A stretch of 64,000 nucleotides of DNA, taken from the NCBI GenBank assembly GCA_963678675.1, contig OY783193.1:20754977-20818976 (forward strand). The letters run 5' to 3'. Positions 33,130-44,156 of the stretch are shown here, in pieces (the first letter of the stretch is position 1; the number at the start of each line of letters is the position of its first letter). The position numbers and the translations under genes were made by a program. Under the pieces are notes generated by a model that did not search any database, had not been told where the DNA came from, and saw only the letters and a program-made list of their open reading frames with translations. Source of the DNA: Xiphydria camelus. Its lineage: Eukaryota; Arthropoda; Insecta; Hymenoptera; Xiphydriidae.

Positions 33130-33649
33130 CTTAAAACGTTAGTATTTAATGTAACTTGGAATATGCCGTCGGGTGCACATTCTCACTCAATATTGAGGGG
33201 TGTCTCTATCGGTTTTTCTGATTTCCATTTCAATAACACAGTGAAATTTTTTAATCATTGGTTTAGTGTTAATTCCTTCTATATACGGTAAAAAAATGTC
33301 CCCGTGGAAAATTAGAAAAATTGATAGTTTTAGATGTAATTGATGTAAAGAAATATTATTTGTAATTATTAAATAGAATATTTGTTCCCCCATAATTATC
33401 ATTTAATTCTATTTAATAATTAAAACTAATATTTCTTTACGTGAATAACACCTAAAACTCTCAATTTTTCTAATTTTTCACGGGGACATTTTTTTACCGT
33501 AGAAGGAATTAGCATTAAACCAATGGTTCAAAACTGTTACCGTGCTATTGAAATGGAAATCAGAAAAACCGATTGAGACACCCCTAAATATTGAGTGAGA
33601 TGTGCACCCGGCGGCATATTCAGTTACATTAAATACTAACGTTTTAAGT
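33130..33649. mobile_element. ~520-bp palindromic MITE inside the Harbinger element
   Basis: Arms pair around ~33385: ACTTAAAACGTTAGTATTTA at the left, its complement at the right, with GGGGTGTCTC/GAGACACCCC and TACGGTAAAAAAATGTCCCC/GGGGACATTTTTTTACCGTA inside. Non-coding. Confidence 0.7.
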
Positions 33650-33662
33650 AAAAAAAAATTCG

Positions 33663-33889
33663 ATTATTAAAATAATCGGTGTTTTTTAGTCTATTAATCG
33701 ATTACAAAAATCTCACTGTTTCCACCATCGATTTTTCATAATCGATGTTTTTCCATGAACCGATGGATCGAAGTTAGGGATGTGCGATGTTGCCCAAAAA
33801 AACATCAATTATGAAAAATCGATGGTGGAAACAGTGAGATTTTTATAATCGATTAATCGACTAAAAAACACCGATTATTTTAAAAATCG
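33663..33889. mobile_element. ~225-bp palindromic MITE, hAT-like motif at the centre
   Basis: Arms contain AATCGGTGTTTTTTAGTC and its complement and CACTGTTTCCACCATCGATT and its complement. The centre has TTAGGGATGTGCGATGTTGCC-like sequence resembling the end of some hAT MITEs, but placed internally. Confidence 0.5.
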
Positions 33890-34746
33890 ATTTTTAATAG
33901 AATTTTTTTTACATAAAAATTAACAAACCGTCGTCTGAGTCAGACTTATATAGGCGCAATTCCTGCGCGTCACGTATGTGTCTACATACTTCAAGTGCTT
34001 CTTTCCAATCTTTCATTCGTGATTGTTTTTTGTGTACCAGTACATCGTTTATATTATCACGTATGTGAAGTCAACGTAAGCTTAAAAAAGCAAGTATGTA
34101 GAATTTAACGTATGTACGTATTATACGTAAATAAATTATCTCATTTAATTTACTGTTTAATTGTGATTAAGATGTACCATCTAGTATTAACCGACTTATC
34201 TATTTTAAAGCATATCTAGTTAATTCCTCTCTTAATTTCGCTATCGGTCGCGATGGTAAGGCGGTCGGTATGTTTAGGCAAACGCAACGGCTCACCTCGA
34301 CCCTTTCCTCACTTTCACTAGACTTGCGGAAGGGCATGAGCACCCTTTGTTCTCCGTTACCGTCCAGGGTCGACCTATCATAAATTAAGCCATCGAGACA
34401 CACGTACGCCTGTCCCTGGACGGCACCACGGGACATCGACGCATCTGCGTGTCTCCCCGGAGTCTTTCGTACGCTTTTTAGTTCACACTTTCTTCGAATT
34501 TTCTTCTCTCATCGTGAAACGGAAAATTCCGCTCTTGTACCTAAGTGTACCCCCACCTTGCGAGCCGTTTTCCAGTCTGTAGATACTACACTACATACTG
34601 CACTCGGGACTCCTCCGATTTTCCAAAAATCCTCAGTTCTTGACGTTCGATTCTCGAGAGTCTACGCGCCTCGAATCCCTCGAGACGATTCCTCTATCCA
34701 TTTTCATTGACGGAGTCCAACAACGTGCCACGCGAATTGTGCAAAA

Positions 34747-36941
34747 ATGAAAGACGATCCGAACTTCAATATACGTTTTGTGTTACTTGTTGAGGCTAAT
34801 TCATGTATTTATGACCACACAAGTTCCGATTATTGCAATAGAGATAAACAAGAATTGGCGTGGAAAGGAATTGCAAATGAATTGGAAGCAACAGGTAAGT
34901 ACAATGTTGTTTAATTTTATTATCACTATAACACTTGATTTACGGACGTTTCCTATATACAGTATGTTAAGTAAGAGCGTGTACGGTGCTATTCATAAAA
35001 ATGCGGATGGTTTTTGTTATTTTCCTTATGCAATTCAAAATGCGTCAAAATGACGTGTCCCGTAGACCTACTCATAATATTGCTATAACAAGAGATACTA
35101 AATGCAGTACTTATTCTGCCAAGGCAAAGCACAGTTGGGTTTCTTGAAGAAATTACAAAGTCTATTTCTGAACGCTAGTGCAGTATTTGTTGGTCTTTGA
35201 AGTCTCCCTCGTGGTATACCTGCAGTTCTCTCGGTAGCAGGACATTTATCTAATTGCATCGTTGCATTAGTAAAAACTCCATCAGAAATACGAATAAAAT
35301 TGTGTAATACACAGACAGCTTGAATGATGGTATCAATTTTGTCAACATCACAACATATCGGCGTTTCCAACAATCTAAACTTGGATGTTAATAAACCGAA
35401 GGCACATTCAACAGACTTTCGCCCTCTAGAGAGTCTGTAGTTGAAAATTCTTTTGTCATTTGTTAACTGTCTTCGAGGATAGGGTTTCATGACATGATCT
35501 AAGAGAGGAAAGGCTTTGTCTCCCACAAAATAATAAGGAAACCCTGAATTTTCATTCTCGAGAGGCAATAATGTAGGTTCTGGCAGGTTAAGTTGATTGT
35601 TAGTTAATGCTTTTCCAAACGCACTTTTTCGAAATGCTCTACCATCGCTGTTTCTTCCAAACTCTCCAACATCAACGGAAAGAAACAACCCGTCTGCATC
35701 CGACACAGCTAAGAGTACAATCGAAAAGAAACCTTTGTAATTGTAATATCCGGACCCTGATTTTGGAGGAGCTTTAATTCTAATATGTTTTCCGTCAATA
35801 CTGCCACAACAATTAGGTAAATTCCATAGCTCCCAATACCGAGCTGCCGCCTTGAGCCATAATGTCCTTGAAGGGTTTGGAAGATAATCCGGTTGTAGCG
35901 CTTCCCAAATTGCGGCAGATGTTTCGAAGACAATATTTCGAATTGTTGTATGCCCTCGTAAAAAATAATACGACAGTGCTTTAAATGAGCAGCCCGTGGC
36001 AAAATATCTGAAACAAAATTCAAAAAGAGAGATGTTAATTTTGTTTTTTAGTTTCCGATTGCAAAGAACGCTGGAAGAATGTGCGAGGTTCGTATACACG
36101 GCATTTAAGATGTAATTATGTCCCTTCCGGATCTGCCGCAATAAGAAAAAGGCCGTACTACCTTGCTGAATACCTGACTTTTCTACTACCTTTTACTAAA
36201 TCCCGACAAATGAAAAGCAGCGTCACAACATTATTGCCCAGTCAATCGAAGATTAAATCCATGGACCACGAAGAGGGTGACAGTGAATCTGGCGAGGAAG
36301 GCGAGGTTCTTCATTCTCAATTTGAAGTGGGTTTGGAAAGTGACAGTCCTTTAGAATCAACAAGCATAAGTCGCCAGTCAACAAGTCATACCCCTCAAAA
36401 ATCATTATATGATGATAATAATCAACCTATCTCTAGACCTTCCACTGCGTCGAGAAAATATAATAAGCGCTCTAATAAACCTGCAGTGTCCCTCGAAGAT
36501 GTGAACGAATCTGCTATGCAGTATTTTCAGAGCAAGCAGGCATCTGCGCTAATGGCATTCAATAAGGAACGCCAGTGTGAAGATCCCGATAAATCATTTC
36601 TAATCAGTCTATTACCGGATATGAAGGAAATGAACGATATACAAAAAAGGCGTTTCAAAATACAGATATTATCGATAGCGGACACTATTTTAACTGGTAA
36701 TATAAATGAATCTAGCTCTTCACCCATGATCTGGGAAACGAGACCGTCGATGGAAAGACCAGTTCTTCGTCAAGAAGCACATAGATACACTCCATCATTT
36801 AACTCCGAAAGACCGTTGCCGAATTGTAATGACATATCCAACGAATCCCGAGTTAATGTATCGGAAAATACATCGATTGAGATGCAAAATGTTGCAGTGG
36901 GCACCGACTTATCGGACTTTCTGCACTTCCAAAAAAAATAG
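34747..36941 (+). CDS. Harbinger MADF/BESS (Myb-like) DNA-binding protein, two exons
   Basis: Exon 1 34747-34894, GTAAGT donor; exon 2 36052-36941 after TTTTTTAG; phase 1 joins G to TT as Val. Residues 1-110 form a MADF domain: LLVEANSCIYDHTSSDYCNR, DKQELAWKGIANELEAT, then SDCKERWKNVRGSYTRHL and RPYYLAEYLTFLLPF. An acidic/Ser-Thr linker follows, then a BESS motif, FLISLLPDMKEMNDIQKRRF. About 345 residues, no stop. In PIF/Harbinger elements this partner is nuclear, recruits the transposase and binds the ends. Its intron contains the whole second exon of the antisense transposase gene. It appears intact; a later start within exon 2 is possible but would lose half the MADF domain. Confidence 0.85.
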
Positions 36942-37030
36942 GTAAACGTTTCATGATGTAAACTTTCAATTCAGTTCGACTATAAATACATTAACTTTTG
37001 GTTTTTATTATGCAGGCGGCGGAAAAGGTA

Positions 37031-37152
37031 TTAAGTAAGGAACGCCAGTATGAGGGAACCGGATATGAAGAGAATGGTCGATAGGCAAACAAGGCGCTTC
37101 AAAATAGAGATTTTATCGATAGCGAACATTCTGCACTTCCAAAGAAAATAGT
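37031..37152 (+). pseudogene. Decayed duplicate of the BESS-coding segment
   Basis: AAGGAACGCCAGT..GA, GGATATGAAG, AAGGCGCTTCAAAATA and TTTATCGATAGCG repeat, with deletions, the BESS region of the MADF gene at ~36560-36690. It ends in CTGCACTTCCAAAGAAAATA like the gene's own 3' end. No frame. Confidence 0.65.
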
Positions 37153-37159
37153 TAGGGTG

Positions 37160-37780
37160 AAGTAGGGTAAGTGTGGTAGAAAAATCGTTAACTAACTTTG
37201 CGCACTCCTTTACATTCAATACGTCGACGTCTGCTTTTGGACATATCATTCATAAATGTTAAAAAATTCACAAAAAATTTGAAGTACCTATACATGTGTT
37301 GATTTTCAAAATTTTTGTCATTAACACAATCACCCCGAATCACAATTACCCCACTTCACCCTAAATATACATTTAGTATAAATAGGTTTAGTATTAATTA
37401 ATTAATTATTAGTATTAATAGGTTTGTTTATAAATACATTCACTTTTGATTTTTATTATGATATCGCACACATATTCCTACACCGTCACTATACCAAAAA
37501 GCTAAATTTTTTACAAGAAGCATTTTAAAATTTGCAATAAAAATGAAATCGAAATAATGTGACTTCATGTTGATGATATATGTAGGATTTGTATATTAAA
37601 ACTTGCTCCGCACTCCGGCTGGTACTGATTTAATGTCACTGTTACATGCAGCAAAAATTTCGTACAGTGACACTTTTGGATTATATGTGCGACATCTTTA
37701 CCTACTACTACTACTACTTTAAGTTATAACAGCTACTTTAAGTTTAAATACATTTTCTCCATGATATCGAAGCAGATTTG
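37160..37780. other. Harbinger interior, no gene
   Basis: AT-rich transposase intron. GTAGGGTAAGTGTGGTA... at ~37150 and TACCCCACTTCACCCTAA at ~37350 form an inverted pair, a likely ~210-bp MITE (37152-37370). Confidence 0.45.
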
Positions 37781-38292
37781 TAAACTTACCTTAATGTTAT
37801 TAAAACTCGTTCTTCACATGATATTGCCTGTCTATAATTTGTATCCCTTTTCGAAATTATCGGCGTAACTTTTCTAACTAATAAATCAAACGTTTCTTTT
37901 TTCATTCTATAAAATGATTGAAATCTTTCAGAGGATACATATTCAGTTCCTTGAAAACATTGAACCCACTATTTTTTTGTTTCTTCTTGCACAAGGGATG
38001 TACCCAATACCGACGCTTCGGGCGATTTTGATTCATATTAATTACGTTCAAAACTGCCAACATATCTTCATCTTCCGAGGACGACATCTTGGCCACTGTC
38101 ACTAGACTTCGACCTGCGTTCCACTGAAATGCATTCAACGCCACTGTCCTGCTATTGCCATGTCGGTGCCACGCCACATGCCACGCTACTTTGGTGGGCG
38201 CTCTCCTGAAAAGCATGCCACGCCACTGCCACGCCACTGCCACGTCTGTACCATGTCGCATGCCATGCCACTTTGGTGGGCGCTCTCCCTTA

Positions 38293-38856
38293 GACTCACC
38301 ATAAATCTAGCGTTTAGGACCCTTTTTGAGCGTATCCTTGGGAGAAGCCAGACTAGAGGGCGCAGAGTTACTTATGAGTTGTTTGTATTTCGTTTGTCGC
38401 ATTTTTAGTTTTCCGGATTTTACCGCATCGAGTGGCCGGCCATACGGAGCTCGTGTAGTCTGCGATCGGAGTCGCGACTTTTCTCGAGTAACCACCGTGC
38501 ATGTACATTCTTTCGCGCGCGCGTGCGTGTGTGTGTGTTAATTTAAAATTATTATTGCAAAAAAGGCCACAGAACGGTCCGAATAGTACAGTGATAGGCA
38601 ACGTGTTAAATAAACTTTCCATTTCGTAAACGTCAATGAACACTGAACATTCTTTCGCGTGTGTGTTATATTAAAATTATTATGGTAAAAACAGGAAAAC
38701 AACGGGCAAAAGAGTTTCGTGAGAGGTAACGTGTAAAGAAAGCGATGATGAAGGTATTACCTAAAACTAGTACAGAACGAAATCGATTATGGAGAGAAAG
38801 AATTAAATTCACACGATCGCACATTGATGGATCTGAGCATAGTTGAGGGAAAGAAA
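38293..38856. other. Flank of the Harbinger element, no gene recognised
   Basis: Contains a (GT/CG)n tract at 38514-38540. Short frames only. CATTCTTTCGCG and GTGTGTTAATTTAAAATTATTAT recur at 38508 and 38648, a partial local duplication. Confidence 0.35.
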
Positions 38857-39018
38857 AACAACAAAACGTGTGGCAGCCACACGCGGAAGAAGTAAAACTT
38901 CGATACCAGTTTCTCTGAATTTGATTCCGGTGGTATTAGTTTCAATTGGCTCTATACAAGTCTTTTAATATGCTTCTTCGTAGAGCCAATTGAAACTAAT
39001 ACCACCGGAATCAAATTT
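38857..39018. mobile_element. Third copy of the palindrome-2 central hairpin
   Basis: ACAAAACGTGTGGCAGCCAC at 38862, the GATACCAGTTTCTCTGAATT segment, then AATTGGCTCTATACAAGTCT...TAGAGCCAATTGAAACTAAT. The hairpin is unfilled, confirming the pre-insertion state of the piggyBac target. The outer right arm is cut off by the next MITE. Confidence 0.7.
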
Positions 39019-39212
39019 TTTAAACTAGCTGACGACGCGCGTTATACGCGATTAGGACGCTCAGCAAACGCAGGGCAGTCGGCAAGTTGTGACTTTTACA
39101 CATGATCTTTACTAATACAACCTGCTAATACGCGCTGATGACGCGCAGCGGACGCGCAGCGAACGTGCTCATCAAAAACACGCGTCGTCAGCTAGTTTAA
39201 AAATCGTCGTGT
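39018..39212. mobile_element. ~190-bp MITE with TTTAAACTAGCTGACGACGC ends
   Basis: TTTAAACTAGCTGACGACGCG at the left and CGCGTCGTCAGCTAGTTTAA at the right; the interior repeats ACGCGC/GCGCGT words (TGATGACGCGCAGCGGACGC). Inserted in the palindrome-2 hairpin relative. Confidence 0.72.
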
Positions 39213-39377
39213 GCAAAGGCCCTTACGGTTGCCAGCTTTATCCTATATATACATAATGTTTTTCCAACGCCTGAAGTAAGCTTCATATCACGCTTCAGTT
39301 CAATACGCAACCGAACTCGGCAATAATAATAACTGACCACATTCTATCATTTAAAAAAATCATTTAGTGAAATCCCC

Positions 39378-39872
39378 CCCCTGCCCCCTTCAAAACATCG
39401 ACGATGTATGATAGCACGAATTAATAAAATCGCTCCCTTTCCAAAGTAATCATGTAACAACTTACGAATCACCAAAGATAATGAAAAAATTATGATGAAA
39501 AAGTAATGAAATCATTACCGCCAAATTAAAGCAAGCAAGTGTGTTGTCAAGGTATGTTGCGTTAATGAGAGAAATAGTACATAATTCCATACAATGGTAA
39601 ACTTTGCTACAGGGACTAAAAACAATATAGAAAAAAAAAACCAATTTCCACTGAAACTGAGATTATATTCACAGTTAACCATTGTATGGAATTATGTATG
39701 TACTATTTCTCTCATTAACGCAACATACCTTGACAACACACTTGCTTTCATTAATTTGGCGATAATGATTTCATTACTTTTTTATTATAATTTTTTCATT
39801 ACATGATTACTTTGGAAAGAGAGCTATTTTATTAATTCGTGCTATCATACATCGTCGATGTTTTGAAGGGGG
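39378..39872. mobile_element. ~495-bp palindromic MITE with CCCCCTTCAAAACATCGACG ends
   Basis: Arms 39378-~39594 and ~39676-39872 are inverted (CTCTCATTAACGCAACATACC and its complement). The spacer ~80 bp is A-rich. Small open frames on both strands are mirrored. Non-coding. Confidence 0.75.
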
Positions 39873-40904
39873 CGTTTGCTTCACAATTATTTCCCGAGTT
39901 ATGCTTACCCTAAAAGGTCGCCAGTTTTTTAAATAGATTTCTTCATCGTGGCGTTCATATATGATGAATTTTTTGCGAAAACCAAGAAACGCCATTTTTT
40001 AAAGTTCTGAAAAAAATCTCAAGAATCTGAGGAGTTACAAACATTTCAAGACTCGTCCGAGAGTAGTAATATTTTGTTAACTTTTTTTACGCACTTAAAA
40101 CATTTCTTTCGCAAAAATTTATTTTTACCTCTTTCGAATGAATTTTAAACTGCTTGTTACTTCTTTGAATATTTTCGTGATTTTTTTCAGAATTTGAAAA
40201 ATGGCGGTCTTGGTCATCTAAAAAATGTATAATTCATGAACGTCATGATGAAAAAATATGTTTAAAAATTGAAGGACCTTTAGTGTAAGTATAACGCGGG
40301 ACAAAATCGCGAAGCAAATCCGTGATGGTGAGAGTCAGAGGTTTATCACTCTGACGTGGAACGCTCTATATACAGGGTGTTCCAACCACCGCGTGGGCAG
40401 TATTATATATCTCCCAAACTAGCGTGATTTCAGAAAAATTTCTTTAATAAAAGTTAGAACTACCGTTTGATTTAGCGCACAAAATGTACCTACTAATTTT
40501 TTAACATCCACTTCCGATTTCAAGAATCGGCATGCATCTTTCAGTTTTGATTTATAACAGTTATTTTTTACAACATAAAAGTAATACAATTATCAACGCG
40601 AACACAATAAGCCATTGAAAATTCGATTTGCATAACCGAAAGTCCGAAATATCCAGGGTTAAATTTCCGACCGTTTGCGCGTTGCATGCAATCCGACATA
40701 CAAATGAGCGTTTCATTTTCTGAAAAAAATTGTATCTAACAACATTCTTGTTTCACATTAAAATCCAATTCTGTGTAGATACACGGTAATCACTGATTTC
40801 ATGAGAACCGTTTTTATTGAACGTTTACAATCGTATGACCGGTTCTAACGTTTAAATTTTGGGAATTAAGTTCTCTAGAATTTAAGCGCGGATTTCTTAA
40901 CTCC
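39873..40904. other. No gene recognised
   Basis: AT-rich. ATACAGGGTGTTCCAA at ~40371 is a word common at the ends of insect repeats. An AAAAATGGCG.../CGCCATTTTTTA inverted pair (39990 and 40199) suggests another decayed ~210-bp foldback. Confidence 0.35.
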
Positions 40905-41425
40905 ATCATTTCCGCCCTGAAATCTCCATCTTTCTTGATCTGCGCACCATAATTTTCGATGTCCAAACCTTCTGCTTCATAATAATCAGTATCCAGGTCT
41001 TCTGCTTTACAGTTTTCTATATCCAGATCTTCCGCTCCATAGTTTGTGGTGTCTAGGTCTTCCGCTCTCCTTATTTCTTGATTCCCGGGTCTTCCGCTCC
41101 ATAGTCTTCGGTGTTCAGGTATTTCACTCTATAGTTTTTGGTTTCTCGATCTTCTGCTCCATTTTTTTTCGGTTTCTAGGTCATCCACTTCATAATTTCT
41201 GGTGTCCAGGTCTTTCGCTTTGTAGTAGGAGACCTGAACACCAGAACTATGGAGCGGAATATCTGGACGCTGGAAATTATGGAGCGGAAGACTTGGATAC
41301 CGAAAACTATGGAACGAAAGGTCTGGATACCGAAAAGTATGAAGCGGAAGACCTAGACATCGGAAACTATGAGGCGGAAGACCTCCTCCGGAAGACTGAA
41401 AATTATGGAGCGCCCTTACTCGTAA
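40905..41425. repeat. Inverted array of 30-bp repeats coding an acidic decapeptide
   Basis: From 41225 rightward (plus) about six units of GAAAACTATGGAGCGGAAGA-type sequence encode repeats like ENYGAEDLDT; leftward of 41225 about nine more decayed units are on the opposite strand. Units keep codon periodicity (30 bp = 10 codons). The right half is open; the left half has stops and frame shifts. Function unknown. Confidence 0.75.
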
Positions 41426-41429
41426 ATAA

Positions 41430-42160
41430 ACCCACAAAAACAGATTCTCTATGAAAAAAAGGCAACATGTTCATTCAGTGCCAACAAAAATTGATACGTA
41501 AAATACTCTCCAAAAAAGATTTGAAATCAATTAAGATCGCCATGTTCAAGATTTATGTATAAAAAGTAAAAGGCATCATTTGAAAGGAAAATTATTGTAA
41601 ATCAAGTTACTAAAAAATTCGACTAAAAAATTTATAAGAAAATTTTAATAAAAAAGAACTTGCCGCGTTTAAGTTTTCATATTTTGTCCACTATGCCGAA
41701 TAATTGGCAGTGCTTGGACGGTGCTTCATAAATTGCACTGCCGAAGTCAAATTCAGAGAAATTCAGAAGGACCCCGCCTGATCGGTTTCCCGTGCGACAT
41801 TCAGTATACTGATGGTATCATATAAGTGTATGAATTTATTTAAAATCATAAGTGCATAAACATTGAGTATAATTCTGTCTGAATTTTTTATTTTGAAGGA
41901 AAAAACGCGGCAAGTTCTTTTTTATTAAAATTTTCTTATACATTTTTTTAGTCGAATTTTTTAGTAACTTGATTTACAATAATTTTCCTTTCAAATGATG
42001 CCTTTAACTTTTAATACATAAATCTTGAACATGGCGATCTTAATTGATTTCAAATCTTTTTTGGAGAGTATTTTACGTATCAATTTTTGTGTGCACTGAA
42101 TGAACATGCCGCCTTTTTTTACAGAGAATCTGTTTTTGTGGGGGGATTTCACTACTTCTT
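41430..42160. mobile_element. Palindromic element, family A copy 1
   Basis: Arms 41437-~41690 and ~41905-42150 are inverted (ATTGATACGTAAAATACTCT...; GCCATGTTCAAGATTTATGT). The centre contains a TACCG-family-like end (GACTTCGGCAGTG complement and ...CAGTATACTG). Two further copies: 56440-57185 and 57650-58400. Confidence 0.75.
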
Positions 42161-42525
42161 GGAATTTATTCATGAGGAAGATACGTACATGTAGAAGAAT
42201 AGCTTTTTATTACCACAAAATTAAAGTCTCACATTTTATACCGATACGAGCCAATTAATTATAACCACGTTACTTTTGATTTATTGATATTTTGAAAGGG
42301 ATTTATAGACTAGAAAGAGCCCTTATATTTTTCACTTTGCCTTAGTATTTTGGAGAAATAAAACATATACCGCTTTCGAATTTACAAGCCATCGGATTTT
42401 TCTTATATTTTGGTCGTCTACAGAAATCCATGAAGACGTTTTACCTTGAACTCTCTCTAAGTCTACTCTTCCAATGACCATGACGAATTGTTTCATCACA
42501 TATAAAGATACCACTTATGACAGTA
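42161..42525 (-). other. Repeat with protein-like minus-strand frame
   Basis: Related to 57270-57620 in reverse. On minus, from an ATG near 42499, the frame reads MKQFVMVIGRVDLERVQGK then ISVDDQNIRKIRWLVN up to a TGA at ~42332. The relative at 57.3 kb has stops. Possible decayed exon; no family recognised. Confidence 0.3.
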
Positions 42526-42722
42526 TACCGTATGTCCAATGGCTAGTCGAGCAGGTGCAGCGACCTGAATTTTTCTGAAATTTGACTTCGGCAGTATTTT
42601 AGTTAGAGTTGGCTTTGGAAGATGGCGCTACGTACGAGCGAAATATTTGAAATGGTAAAAGCGGGAGGTAGATAAATGCGGGAGAAGTGAAGTGTAACCT
42701 CAAAATTGTGAATGTTGGAATA

Positions 42723-42921
42723 ATGGTGAGTAATTGTTTGAAACGATAAGACATAATAATTCGGGTTTCTTTTCGATGTTCAACCAAATAACACGACTGA
42801 TATTTAATTGCAGAGAGAAACTGATGCGACTGGCAGTCGTGGAGGAAGGGGCTACCGTCAACGTGGTCCTCGCCAGAGTGGTCGAGCTCTGCCTCGTCGA
42901 CGAAAGGTGCAATTGAAATGA
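42723..42921 (+). CDS. Spliced 36-codon basic RG-rich ORF (left arm)
   Basis: ATG 42723-42725 is the last codon of an exon (AATG|GTGAGT); the intron 42726-42813 ends TTAATTGCAG; the next exon gives RETDATGSRGGRGYRQRGPR and ends ALPRRRKVQLK before TGA at 42919-42921. The same structure with only a few changes is in the 47-kb element and in both mirrored arms. The composition suggests RNA binding. It may be the 5' portion of a captured host transcript (an upstream ORF) or a TE product; not recognised. Confidence 0.35.
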
Positions 42922-43104
42922 AATTAAAGTCTGAGTCAAGGTGAAAATTGGAAGACATGGAAAGAAAACGCGGCAGAGTCGCCGACAGAAGGAGTGAGTA
43001 AAGTGCGAAAGAAAAGTGCAGTGACGCCGAAAAATCATGTGGAAGACAGTGACGAACAGCAGCAGTAGCTGGTCGACACTGCTCAACTCCGCACCAGCTC
43101 CTGA

Positions 43105-43317
43105 ATGATATCTCGCCGATCGCGAAACGCGGCCGCTCCGATGGACAACGATTCCAGACATTCGAGTCGTAGTAGCAGCAAGGACAGCAGCAGCAGCAGC
43201 AGCGTCAACGGCAGGGGCACTCTTTTAAAGCGAAGGCAGTCCAAGACCGACTCGAATAGCTGTAAGAGAAAGACGCATCGGCGGAAACATGAAATATCGA
43301 AGCAAGACTTGCAGTGA
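43105..43317 (+). pseudogene. Ser/Arg/Lys-rich captured exon (left arm)
   Basis: Open frame; an internal ATG at 43141 starts MDNDSRHSSRSSSKDSSSSS, followed by KRRQSKTDSNSCKRKTHRRK and SKQDLQ, then TGA overlapping GTGAGAG, which looks like a splice donor. The copy at 47621-47830 keeps the frame despite a one-codon deletion and ~12 substitutions, arguing it was coding. Probably the first coding exon of a host nuclear protein taken up with its 5' UTR. Identity unknown; low-complexity sequence limits recognition. Confidence 0.4.
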
Positions 43318-44156
43318 GAGTGTGGTAAAAGAAAGAAAAAAAATGACAGAGACGAGGCGACGAGACAGAGGAGGAAGTCGTCACCACGAAGGGTTCCTGA
43401 AACGGTACCAGTACTAGCAACGTGTGAAGAGTTCAAGAGAACGGGCCATCTACACCCAGTCGCAAATCATGCAGAGTTCCTGTGACATCTGACAGCGGCA
43501 TCACGTCAGGAGTATGAACGGTGGAGAAGAACGGGAGCCTCACTGAAAAAGGAAGGAGCAGTGTTGGCGATGGCGGTGACAGCCCAGATCATGAGCAAAG
43601 GCTGAAGAACCTTGAGCGTTTTGGATAAAAAGTGGACGTGACTCGAAGCAGTTATCGTAATCGATTTACGCCGACACTGGTGCCGTAGCCAATCTCGATC
43701 ACAATGGATTCTTCCAACTAGAGGCGGTTTCTATATCACTCGTCGCCGTTGATCCTTTCCCTCTCAATCCTTGTACATAACGCATCTGTTAATATGAAGT
43801 TTGATCCGAAACCCTTCCATCCTTCCTATTGTAACACTCTCGTAACAATACGGTCCGATTATTTTATATTCATAAGGTGTTATCAGCTTTACGCGTTATT
43901 CTTCGTTATTTTCGTTATTTAACCTTGCATTCATACATTATTACTGATAGATTATTAATAAATTAATTCATGAAAGTGACTCTACTGGCTTGTGCTATTT
44001 TTCGTCCGGTATTTCCTTCCGCAAGATATTTGGATAAATGTACCCCTTCGATCTTGAAGAGTTTGGTTGGAATAAGCAAGACGGATAGTGGACAGAGTTT
44101 AGGCATTAGGAGGCATACAAGATGTCACAATCAGCGGGACAGGATTTCGTGTAATC
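43318..44156. other. Remainder of captured segment, left arm
   Basis: No long frame; turns AT-rich toward the loop, UTR-like (ATTAATAAATTAATTC at ~43952). The shorter relative at 47-49 kb lacks most of this segment. The mirrored frames at 43970-44167 and 44327-44524 are the same DNA on the two arms. Confidence 0.4.

Larger units (their letters stand above)
35098..38087 (-). pseudogene. Harbinger DDE transposase (HARBI1-like), two exons, one frameshift
   Basis: Exon 1 38087-37790 (MSSSEDEDMLAV, RPKRRYWVHPL, KETFDLLVRKVTP, ISCEERVLITLR), donor GTAAGT; exon 2 36007-35098 after TTTGTTTCAG; AG plus A restores Arg and reads RYFATGCSF. Catalytic blocks: CGSIDGKHIRI (D), YYFVGDKAFPL (D), GRKSVECAFGLL (E); then CVLHNFI. 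~400 residues, normal for the family. One base is missing in a T-run near 37913 (between DFNHF and YRMKKETF), which would truncate the protein; this could be a sequencing error. The 1.78-kb intron encloses exon 2 of the plus-strand MADF gene. Confidence 0.85.
32791..38289. mobile_element. PIF/Harbinger transposon, complete with both genes, TTA-flanked
   Basis: TTA at 32788-32790 and 38290-38292; termini GGGAGAGCGCCGACCAAAGT and its near-complement ending GGTGGGCGCTCTCCC, with subterminal ATGCGACGTGGCACAGACGT repeats that recur several times at the right end. 5.5 kb. Two genes, a MADF/BESS protein (plus) and a DDE transposase (minus), fit the two-gene PIF/Harbinger plan. Two palindromic MITEs have landed in the left part. 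Confidence 0.88.

Noticed and set aside
36081..36200. MADF gene starting within exon 2
   Set aside because: Would omit half of the MADF domain, whereas exon 1 (34747-34894) supplies it in exact phase.
42700..43161. 153-codon minus-strand frame in the foldback arm (mirrored at 45333-45794)
   Set aside because: Shadow of the plus-strand Ser/Arg- and Arg/Gly-rich sequence; the sense strand has splice signals and keeps its frame between elements, this one does not.
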